NCBI GenBank assembly: GCA_001795035.1
Contig: MGMW01000033.1
Coordinates: forward strand, 1 to 5,876
Length of the DNA: 5,876 nucleotides
Reading direction: 5' to 3'
DNA from: Chloroflexi bacterium RBG_13_53_26
GTDB lineage: Bacteria > Chloroflexota > Dehalococcoidia > UBA2247 > RBG-13-53-26
This document shows, in pieces, positions 1 to 4,680 of this stretch. How positions within the stretch are numbered: the first letter of the stretch is position 1; the number at the start of each line of letters is the position of its first letter. The notes beneath the pieces were generated by a model that was not told the origin of the DNA, searched no databases, and saw only the letters and a program-made list of their open reading frames with translations. A program made the translations under genes and the position numbers.

Positions 1-1136
1 GAATCCTGGCGGACTTCACCGGCGTGGCATCGTTTGCCATGCAGCCGACCATGAAGGCGGCAGACACTTACGTGACCAAAGTGGTGCCAGAGAAGAATCC
101 CCTGCCGGGGGTAAAGGTGAAGTTCACGATCTTCGACACCCAGCTAAACTATTCCAGGACCGTTCCGGGGTATCTGGAGTTGAAGGGCCGCGGGGTGGAC
201 ATGATGCTGATCCCGAATGCGCAGGACGTAGAACTCCTGGGAGACAGGCTGCAGCAGGACCAGATGCCCGTTGTGGGCACTCAAGGATTGCAGTCGCAGC
301 TAGCCAGCGAATGGTCGATGTCTACCGTGTCGACGGTCCAAAGCCAGGGCGAGGCGGTCATGCGCTTCATCATGGATCACTGGGATTACCAGGGTAAGGG
401 GAGAAATCCGGTGGTTGGGCATCTCGGCTACACCTTGACAAGTACGGAATACTATCAGCAGGGCATCGACTCGGTTCGGAACGCGTACCCCGACAAGTTC
501 ACCTGGAAGGGGATCGAAAGAGGTACGCTCGGCAACGTGACATGGACCAGCGAGGTAGGCAGGTTGAAGAGCTGTGACTACATCCTCGTCAGCGTCGCCG
601 GGCCCATGCTTTCCAGCTTCGTCAGTCAGGCGCGGAATGGGGGCTATACCGGAGTGTTCGTCACTGGCATGGAAGGCTTCCCCGGATTCTTTGGCTTGGT
701 GCAGAGCGCCCTGAAGGGGTCCCCGGAGCAGTTGTACGATTGCTACTACGTGGCGTGGTGGCCCTGGTGGAATGAGGACGTACCCTACATAAAGGACTGC
801 CTAGAGTACCTCGACACCTACGCGGCTAGTGAGAAGGACGAGTTGCTGAACAGCTCGGCAGCCATCTCCGGCTGGGGGGTCGGGATGGTCCTGGAGGCCA
901 CCATAAGAAACGCCATTGAAGCTGTAGGGGCAGAGAACATCGATAGGGTCGCCCTTAAGAATGGGTTCAGTGCGATAGACATGACAGTCGAAGGCTTTGG
1001 CGATGTATGGAAGATTACACCGAACAACAACTGCCTTCAGTGGCAGCAAAGGGCATTTGAGTGGAACGTCAGCGAGGAAGAGTGGGTGCCACTGCCGACC
1101 TACTACAACCCTGAGTTGAGCAAACCGGCCGATTGA
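1..1136 (+). CDS. ABC transporter substrate-binding protein, LivK-like (5'-partial)
   Basis: This is the extracytoplasmic ligand-binding protein of a HAAT-type (branched-chain amino acid) importer. The reading frame is open from base 3 and already reads ILADFTG before the first possible start (GTG 24). ILADFTG resembles the first strand of mature type I periplasmic-binding folds, so GTG 24 is internal; the real start, signal peptide and first strand lie upstream. About 377 residues are visible. They show the alternating alpha/beta pattern of the Peripla_BP_6 fold, for example GVDMMLIPN near one lobe edge, a 'VVGHLGY' strand opening the second lobe, and 'DYILVSVAGPMLSSFVSQAR'. A tryptophan cluster (AWWPWWNED) is coded at 753-776. 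The sequence ends in a normal TGA with no frameshift. The downstream livG and livF support the role. The ligand cannot be assigned: Leu/Ile/Val, another amino acid, an amide or an aromatic acid all remain possible. Confidence 0.9.
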   Translation, partial: ILADFTGVASFAMQPTMKAADTYVTKVVPEKNPLPGVKVKFTIFDTQLNYSRTVPGYLELKGRGVDMMLIPNAQDVELLGDRLQQDQMPVVGTQGLQSQLASEWSMSTVSTVQSQGEAVMRFIMDHWDYQGKGRNPVVGHLGYTLTSTEYYQQGIDSVRNAYPDKFTWKGIERGTLGNVTWTSEVGRLKSCDYILVSVAGPMLSSFVSQARNGGYTGVFVTGMEGFPGFFGLVQSALKGSPEQLYDCYYVAWWPWWNEDVPYIKDCLEYLDTYAASEKDELLNSSAAISGWGVGMVLEATIRNAIEAVGAENIDRVALKNGFSAIDMTVEGFGDVWKITPNNNCLQWQQRAFEWNVSEEEWVPLPTYYNPELSKPAD

Positions 1137-1158
1137 TGATAGGATTGGCCAGAGTCCA

Positions 1159-1230
1159 ATGACAGAAGAGGTGCAAGCAGACCACGCAGAAGAGATCGAG
1201 AACTACTTCTATACCTTGGAGCAGACATAA
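1159..1230 (+). other. Possible 23-codon ORF or gene remnant after the binding-protein gene
   Basis: An ATG-started frame of 23 codons opens 22 bp after the binding-protein stop and ends in TAA. It begins MTEEVQ, is rich in Glu, and ends NYFYTLEQT. No good ribosome binding site precedes it, and the frame is open for several codons upstream of the ATG. The ending loosely resembles the YYDELET-like N-terminus of phenylacetate-CoA ligases (PaaK), a gene often found in importer operons of this type, so it could be a remnant of one. It could equally be chance, since a frame this short is not significant. It has no run of Leu, Ile or Val codons, so it does not look like an attenuation leader. Confidence 0.15.
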
Positions 1231-1270
1231 CCATGGAATAGTGGGATCGACGTCTGAATGAGGGATGATC

Positions 1271-1299
1271 TCTCTGGAGGGCTTGGAGCCCTCCAGAGA
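1271..1299 (+). promoter_or_regulatory. Perfect 13-bp intergenic hairpin between binding-protein gene and livG
   Basis: TCTCTGGAGGGCT (1271-1283) is the exact reverse complement of AGCCCTCCAGAGA (1287-1299), leaving a 3-base TGG loop. The stem is G/C-rich. No T-run follows (the next bases are ATCCCAGAAGG), so it is not a standard intrinsic terminator. It lies 134 bp after the binding-protein stop and 75 bp before the livG start. A 3' hairpin here would fit mRNA end protection or partial termination, keeping the binding protein more abundant than the ATPases; this role is inferred from how other binding-protein-dependent importers work. A protein-binding palindrome is the alternative. Confidence 0.6.
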
Positions 1300-1360
1300 A
1301 TCCCAGAAGGACGAAATCGAGGCTGGCCTTGCACCAGGGGGAAGGTTCGTCTGGAATCGC

Positions 1361-1366
1361 AGGGAA
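1361..1366 (+). promoter_or_regulatory. Ribosome binding site that decides the livG start
   Basis: AGGGAA lies 8 bases before ATG 1375. The longer frame opening at ATG 1258 would add 39 residues that do not resemble an ABC ATPase and would place the start inside the intergenic region, just upstream of the hairpin. The site supports 1375 as the true start. Confidence 0.6.
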
Positions 1367-1374
1367 CGCAGAAC

Positions 1375-2172
1375 ATGACAGAGAAGACGATGGGCACTGT
1401 TGAACTCAAGGTGGACAATCTGGACCTCAGCTTCGGTGGCATTAAGGCTCTGGACAACCTGAGTTTCCAGGTAGACAAGGGGCTGATTGTGAGCATAATC
1501 GGGCCAAACGGCGCCGGCAAGACGAGCACCCTGAACTGCATCAACGGGTTCTACCGCGCTCAACATGGCGAGATATACTTTAGGGGACAGAGAATCACCA
1601 AGCTCAGGCCGGACAGCGTTGCCAAGCTCGGCATAAGCCGGACCTTCCAAAACATACAGCTCTACACTGGGCTTACTGTGGTGGACAACTTGATGGCAGC
1701 CAGGCATTTCCTGTTCAAGTCCACCTGGCTCGAAGGCGCTCTATACTACGGCAGGACCCACAAAGAAGAGGTGCAACACCGCTGGGCAGTGGAACAGATC
1801 ATTGATTTCCTTGAACTGGAACGGTGGAGGAAATCGGTGGTTGGTACTCTGCCCTACGGGATACGCAAGCGTATCGACTTGGGTCGGGCACTGGCCCAAG
1901 AGCCCAAGCTGCTCCTTCTGGATGAGCCCATGGCTGGCATGAATGTCGAAGAAAAGGAAGACATGGCCAGGTTCATACTGGACGTGCAAGAAGAGAAAGG
2001 AATCACCATAGTCCTCATCGAACACGATATGGGTGTTGTGATGGACATAACCGACCGGATCGTGGTTCTCGACTTCGGAAGGAAGATCGCCGAAGGGATC
2101 CCCGACACCATCAAGAAAGACCCCGTTGTTATCAAGGCCTACTTGGGAGAACAAGCAAGCACTCTGGCTTGA
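1375..2172 (+). CDS. livG: Branched-chain amino acid ABC transporter ATPase LivG
   Basis: This is one of the two cytoplasmic ATPases that power a HAAT importer by ATP binding and hydrolysis at the membrane. It has 265 residues from ATG 1375, a normal LivG length. Visible motifs in order are the N-terminal strand VDNLDLSFGGIKAL (13-26), typical of LivG; Walker A GPNGAGKT (43-50); Q-loop SRTFQN with Q92; signature LPYGIRKR (159-166); Walker B LLLLDEP (179-185); and H-loop IEHDM with H217. The signature departs from LSGGQ. LPYG is usual for LivG, but Ile at the next position replaces the common Gln. The C-terminus IKAYLGEQ is typical of the family. ATG 1390 (MGTVELK) is a possible alternative start. 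The gene lies 238 bp after the binding-protein gene and 14 bp before livF, so G and F are clearly co-transcribed. The permeases it would serve are not in the window. Confidence 0.93.
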   Translation: MTEKTMGTVELKVDNLDLSFGGIKALDNLSFQVDKGLIVSIIGPNGAGKTSTLNCINGFYRAQHGEIYFRGQRITKLRPDSVAKLGISRTFQNIQLYTGLTVVDNLMAARHFLFKSTWLEGALYYGRTHKEEVQHRWAVEQIIDFLELERWRKSVVGTLPYGIRKRIDLGRALAQEPKLLLLDEPMAGMNVEEKEDMARFILDVQEEKGITIVLIEHDMGVVMDITDRIVVLDFGRKIAEGIPDTIKKDPVVIKAYLGEQASTLA

Positions 2173-2177
2173 GGTGA
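2171..2177 (+). promoter_or_regulatory. Ribosome binding site for livF overlapping the livG stop codon
   Basis: GAGGTGA begins within the livG TGA stop (2170-2172) and ends 9 bases before ATG 2187. Ribosomes finishing livG therefore cover the livF initiation site. This suggests translational coupling and equal amounts of the two ATPases, which are expected to work as a heterodimer. Confidence 0.65.
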
Positions 2178-2186
2178 TGACGCAAC

Positions 2187-2987
2187 ATGCCAATGCTGCA
2201 GTTGAACAACGTTGAAGTCAAGTACATGGATGTAATCCTTGTACTCAGAGGGGTGTCCCTGGAGGTCGAGAAGGGCAGCATCGTAGCCTTGCTGGGAAGC
2301 AACGGTGCCGGAAAGACTACGACGTTGCGGGCAATTTCAGGCCTCCTCAAGACCCAGGAAGGCAGAGTAACCGATGGGGGTATCGAGTTTGAAGGGAAAA
2401 GGATAGAGAATGGGGATCCCGAGGCAATAGCCAGAAAAGGTATCATACAGATTCTTGAGGGAAGGAGAACTCTCGTCCATCTCACGGTAGAAGAGAACCT
2501 GCGAGCTGGTGCCTACATTGCCGCGAATGCATCGAACCTGAAGAGAGACCTGGAAATGGTCTACAGCTATTTCCCTGTGCTCAAGGAATTGAGAAATCAG
2601 ACGGCTGGCTATCTCTCTGGAGGAGAGCAGCAGATGCTCGTGGTTGGGAGAGGCCTGATGTCCCACCCTAAGCTGATGCTTGTCGACGAGGCCTCACTGG
2701 GACTAGCTCCGATCCTCGTCGAGGAGATCTTCCGAATATTGAAGAGAATCAATGAGGAGGAGAAGGTCTCCATTCTTCTCGTTGAGCAGAACGCTAGAGC
2801 GGCGCTATCCCTGGCCCACCATGGCTACATGATGGAGAACGGTCGCATAGTCCTTGACGACACTGGTGAGAAGCTGAGGGACAATGCGGATATTCGCGAG
2901 TTCTACATGGGGTTGGGCGCTGTGGGAGAGACCAAGAGCTACCGGGACACCAAGCACTACAAGAGAAGGAAACGGTGGTTGGGTTGA
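2187..2987 (+). CDS. livF: Branched-chain amino acid ABC transporter ATPase LivF
   Basis: This is the second ATPase of the importer, expected to pair with LivG beneath the permease dimer. It has 266 residues. Motifs are Walker A GSNGAGKT (37-44); Q-loop region IIQILEGRRTLVHLTVEENL (86-105), the LivF form of 'EGRxxFxxLTVEENL' with TLVH in the middle; a canonical signature LSGGE (143-147); Walker B LMLVDE (163-168) followed by SLGLAP; and VEQNA (199-203), where LivF proteins normally carry Gln in place of the H-loop His. The last 16 residues (251-266) form a tail with seven Arg/Lys plus a His, ending KRRKRWLG. This exceeds the plain LivF core, which ends near the FYMGLG segment. From memory, similar tails occur in LivF proteins encoded next to CoA-ligase genes; I could not check this. 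MLQL at ATG 2193 is an alternative start, but 2187 has the better ribosome-site spacing. Confidence 0.93.
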   Translation: MPMLQLNNVEVKYMDVILVLRGVSLEVEKGSIVALLGSNGAGKTTTLRAISGLLKTQEGRVTDGGIEFEGKRIENGDPEAIARKGIIQILEGRRTLVHLTVEENLRAGAYIAANASNLKRDLEMVYSYFPVLKELRNQTAGYLSGGEQQMLVVGRGLMSHPKLMLVDEASLGLAPILVEEIFRILKRINEEEKVSILLVEQNARAALSLAHHGYMMENGRIVLDDTGEKLRDNADIREFYMGLGAVGETKSYRDTKHYKRRKRWLG

Positions 2988-3023
2988 CGGCTTCGGGGGC
3001 ATCTTGCCTGAAGGCATAGCATA

Positions 3024-3230
3024 GTGAAATGGCAGTTGACAGCCATAACAGTGCAATGTCAGTATGTGGGCAACTTAGCCACGATCATGGTCCAGCCAGA
3101 TGGCACTGCAAAGTGTTCCTATGTGAACAGACATAGCAGGGCTGGGGCCAGCACGAAGAAGCTGCATGACTGCAAATGGCCGGATTGTCCGCTACTGGCT
3201 GGTTTCCGAGAACAAGCTTTGGCACTATGA
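3024..3230 (+). CDS. Small four-cysteine protein, possible metal-binding, function unknown
   Basis: A 68-residue frame opens with GTG 36 bp after livF and is read in the same direction. GAAGG (3010-3014) lies 9 bases before the GTG. A second GTG at 3051 would give a 59-residue form starting just before the first cysteine, but it has no clear ribosome site. Cysteines are at 12, 31, 50 and 55, that is C-x18-C-x18-C-x4-C. The last pair sits in DCKWPDCPLL, and His 37 and His 48 are nearby. The VQPDGTAKCSY stretch reads like a beta hairpin. Four cysteines in 68 residues suggest a zinc site or small iron-sulfur site, but no known motif is matched exactly. There is no signal peptide or membrane segment, so it is probably cytoplasmic. 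Its place between livF and the CBS-domain gene suggests the same transcript. I do not recognise the family. Confidence 0.6.
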   Translation: MKWQLTAITVQCQYVGNLATIMVQPDGTAKCSYVNRHSRAGASTKKLHDCKWPDCPLLAGFREQALAL

Positions 3231-3283
3231 ACTCGGCATTGCCTGTTGAGAAGACCTGCTATCAATCTTGAAAGGGGGCTAAG

Positions 3284-3925
3284 ATGTTTATCCGCGATGT
3301 TATGACCACCAACGTAGTCACCATTCCCAGCAGCACATCCCTCGCTGATGCGGGGAGAATTATGGAAGCTCACCGTATTCGACGTTTGCCAGTGGTAGAC
3401 AAAGGAAAACTTGTCGGAGTGGTGTCCCGAGATGCCTTGGACAAAGCTGGACCGTCCAAACTCACCACCTTCAGCATGCACGAGATCAGCTATCTGCTTG
3501 GCAAAATCGCTGTCAGGGATATCATGAGGACAGACCTCGTCACGGTGCCGCCTGAGGCATCAGTCGAGGAGGCCGTGGCACTTGCTCAGTCTAGGAAGGT
3601 AGGCACACTACTGGTAATCGAGGACGGTCGGCTGGTCGGGATAGCCACTACAAACGACTTTTTCTACAAGATAGCCAATCCCATCCTGGGCATCGACAGG
3701 CCAGGAATCAGGCTCTCGGTCCACAAATGGCGCGGGATAGCCGACCTGCAGAAGATACTGGGGATCATTGACCAGTTCCATGCTGAGATTGTGACTATCT
3801 ACACCATGGCACATCCGGATACGGGTGAGAACGACTTCGTAGCCCATCTGACAATTCCCGACTCCGCCGGTCTGATAGAGGAACTGAGGAGGAACGGCTA
3901 CGATGTCCACGAGCGCGCGCGATAG
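3284..3925 (+). CDS. CBS-domain pair protein with C-terminal ACT-like region (AcuB-like)
   Basis: A 213-residue cytoplasmic protein, probably a ligand sensor. CBS domain 1 spans about 1-55 (VRDVMT-like opening IRDVMTTNVVTI, RRLPVVDKGKLVGVVSRD). CBS domain 2 spans about 75-130 (VRDIMRTDLVTVPPEASVEEA, then GTLLVIEDGRLVGIATTND). CBS 2 keeps the G-h-x-T-x-x-D nucleotide-contact pattern (T122, D125); CBS 1 has a shortened S-R-D version. Residues 139-210 (RPGIRLSVHKWRG, then an IVTIY strand, ENDFVAHLTI and LIEELRRNGYDV) match the alternating pattern of an ACT-like domain, the layout seen in AcuB proteins. CBS pairs bind AMP, ATP or SAM in many families, and ACT domains often bind amino acids. AGGGGG (3273-3278) lies 5 bases before the ATG. 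The gene follows the four-Cys gene by 53 bp, so it is probably read with the importer genes. Its actual ligand and target are unknown. Confidence 0.88.
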   Translation: MFIRDVMTTNVVTIPSSTSLADAGRIMEAHRIRRLPVVDKGKLVGVVSRDALDKAGPSKLTTFSMHEISYLLGKIAVRDIMRTDLVTVPPEASVEEAVALAQSRKVGTLLVIEDGRLVGIATTNDFFYKIANPILGIDRPGIRLSVHKWRGIADLQKILGIIDQFHAEIVTIYTMAHPDTGENDFVAHLTIPDSAGLIEELRRNGYDVHERAR

Positions 3926-4143
3926 CCATTGAGCGAACGCCCCCTCTGTTCTCAAGACTTCCCCGCCTGGGCCAGACAAGCCTCCTGAAGCAGCCCAGAG
4001 TAGCCACCCACCAAGATTGAGAGAACATGAGCCTTTGCGTCTGACAAAACGGATTATTGCCCCCAGTGCCACAGGGTTTGCTCCTTCAAATCGCTACCAG
4101 TGGCTTTGCTTTTTGACCTCGCTAAGGATAGACTCTTCACGTC
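3926..4143 (+). other. Gene-poor spacer after the CBS-domain gene
   Basis: I find no convincing gene, RNA or strong terminator in these 218 bases. GCCAC (4068-4072) can pair with GTGGC (4100-4104), and the T-rich run TTTGCTTTTT follows at 4105-4114. The 27-base loop makes this a poor intrinsic terminator, though it is the best candidate for ending the upstream transcript. A + strand frame open from 4031 to the TGA at 4145-4147 contains YCPQCHRVC but has no start codon. On the minus strand, 4047-3952 is a 31-codon TTG-started frame with no well-placed ribosome site. Both are probably chance or decayed sequence. Confidence 0.4.
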
Positions 4144-4419
4144 ATGATCCCCTCAAATAGTCCATCTTCAGAGACCAGACATGACACCATCAATCCGCAG
4201 CTTATTGGCTTCATCCTGTATTGCACCCGCCAGAAAAGCGAATGGCCTGACCTATATGACGAAATGTGTCGTGTGGCCGGTCAGGGTCTCTACCAGGGAT
4301 TACATCACAAGGACCTGAGAAACCTGGGCTTCTCACTTAGCCTGAACCACATAGAGAATGCTATTCAAACAATAGAAGTGGTTACCAATTCAAGAATCGG
4401 TCGTAAGGCACTGAGTTAG
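4144..4419 (+). CDS. Small protein of unknown function (91 residues)
   Basis: I do not recognise this protein. ATG 4144 is the only in-frame ATG near the 5' end, and a TAG stop lies five codons upstream, so the start is fixed if the gene is real. The nearest ribosome-site-like sequence (TAAGGA, 4123-4128) is 15 bases away, which is long. The first 15 or so residues are polar and probably disordered. The rest looks like a compact helical domain: INPQLIGFILYC, then a Trp/Asp/Tyr stretch (EWPDLYDEMCRVAG), GLYQGLHHKDLRNLGFSLSL, and a final amphipathic helix (HIENAIQTIEVV). Residue use is protein-like. There is no signal peptide or true membrane span, although LIGFILYC is hydrophobic. The pattern of helices around a Gly-Leu turn loosely suggests a small DNA- or protein-binding fold; this is a guess. 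It stands alone, with more than 200 bases on each side before the next confident gene. Confidence 0.55.
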   Translation: MIPSNSPSSETRHDTINPQLIGFILYCTRQKSEWPDLYDEMCRVAGQGLYQGLHHKDLRNLGFSLSLNHIENAIQTIEVVTNSRIGRKALS

Positions 4420-4430
4420 TCTCAGTACGA
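4401..4430. terminator. Weak hairpin at the end of the 91-residue gene
   Basis: ACTGAG (4410-4415) pairs with CTCAGT (4421-4426) across a 5-base loop that contains most of the TAG stop codon. TCGT (4401-4404) can then pair with ACGA (4427-4430) after a one-sided 5-base bulge. No T-run follows on the + strand, so intrinsic termination is doubtful. It sits between the 91-residue gene and the possible convergent minus-strand gene, where a shared transcript end would be useful. Confidence 0.25.
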
Positions 4431-4461
4431 CACTTCTGGAATCTATCACACAACTGGAGAC

Positions 4462-4587
4462 TCACCCCATCTGATCTGCTACCATGGTCAATAGACTCAG
4501 ATCTGCCAGCCGTCGCCATCGTTTGACCTGATATCTCAATTGTTCACCAGGCTCGGATAGTTGGTCCCACAGCGCCTCCAAAGACAA
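4462..4587 (-). CDS. Possible 41-residue minus-strand small protein (TTG start)
   Basis: On the minus strand, TTG at 4587-4585 opens a 41-codon frame ending in TGA (4464-4462). GAGG (plus positions 4596-4599) lies 8 bases before the TTG, a normal spacing. The same frame is open back to 4659, giving 66 codons, but contains no ATG or GTG in that extension. The product begins MSLEALWDQLSEPGEQ. It is helical and amphipathic, with a basic middle (VKRWRRLADL) and the end MVADQMG. By my count, GC is about 61, 39 and 54 % at codon positions 1, 2 and 3, a coding-like pattern. Nothing else in the region explains this. It is convergent with the 91-residue gene and divergent from hisZ. The family is unknown, and a chance open frame of this size cannot be excluded. 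Confidence 0.32.
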   Translation of the reverse strand: MSLEALWDQLSEPGEQLRYQVKRWRRLADLSLLTMVADQMG

Positions 4588-4610
4588 CGACTCAACCTCG
4601 TATGTGTGCG

Positions 4611-4640
4611 TTGCCCTGAGCAGAGAGGACGTGCTACAAT
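4611..4640 (+). promoter_or_regulatory. Sigma-70-type promoter with extended -10 upstream of hisZ
   Basis: TTGCCC (4611-4616) is a -35-like hexamer, followed after 18 bases by TACAAT (4635-4640), a 5/6 match to TATAAT. TG at 4632-4633 with one base before the hexamer makes an extended -10. Transcription would start near 4646-4648, leaving a leader of about 34 bases before ATG 4681. The position directly upstream of a new gene after a gene-poor stretch supports it. Confidence 0.55.
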
Positions 4641-4680
4641 ATCCTCCACCTTCTATGAGTCAGCTAAATCAGACATAGCT

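Noticed and set aside
24..26. GTG 24 as the start of the binding-protein gene
   Set aside because: The frame is open upstream to the window edge and already codes mature-protein sequence (ILADFTG), so the gene is 5'-truncated and this is an internal Val codon.
1258..1374. 39-codon N-terminal extension of LivG from ATG 1258
   Set aside because: The extension is unlike any ABC ATPase N-terminus and would translate straight through the perfect hairpin; ATG 1375 has a well-spaced ribosome site and gives the normal length.
3245..3270. Possible promoter before the CBS-domain gene (TTGCCT near 3239, extended -10 tgcTATCAA at 3257-3265)
   Set aside because: The spacer is only 15 bases and the predicted start would fall on the ribosome binding site; too weak to call.
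3952..4047. 31-codon minus-strand frame with a TTG start (MSDAKAHVLSIL...)
   Set aside because: Protein-like in places, but the nearest G-rich ribosome-site candidate is about 12 bases away and a frame this short arises easily by chance.
3608..4072. 154-codon minus-strand frame
   Set aside because: It mostly overlaps the well-supported CBS-domain gene in antisense; its sequence shows no domain pattern and it is a shadow frame.
4484..4531. 15-codon + strand frame rich in Arg (MVNRLRSASRRHRLT)
   Set aside because: No ribosome site, upstream of the hisZ promoter, and only one His codon, so not a histidine leader peptide.
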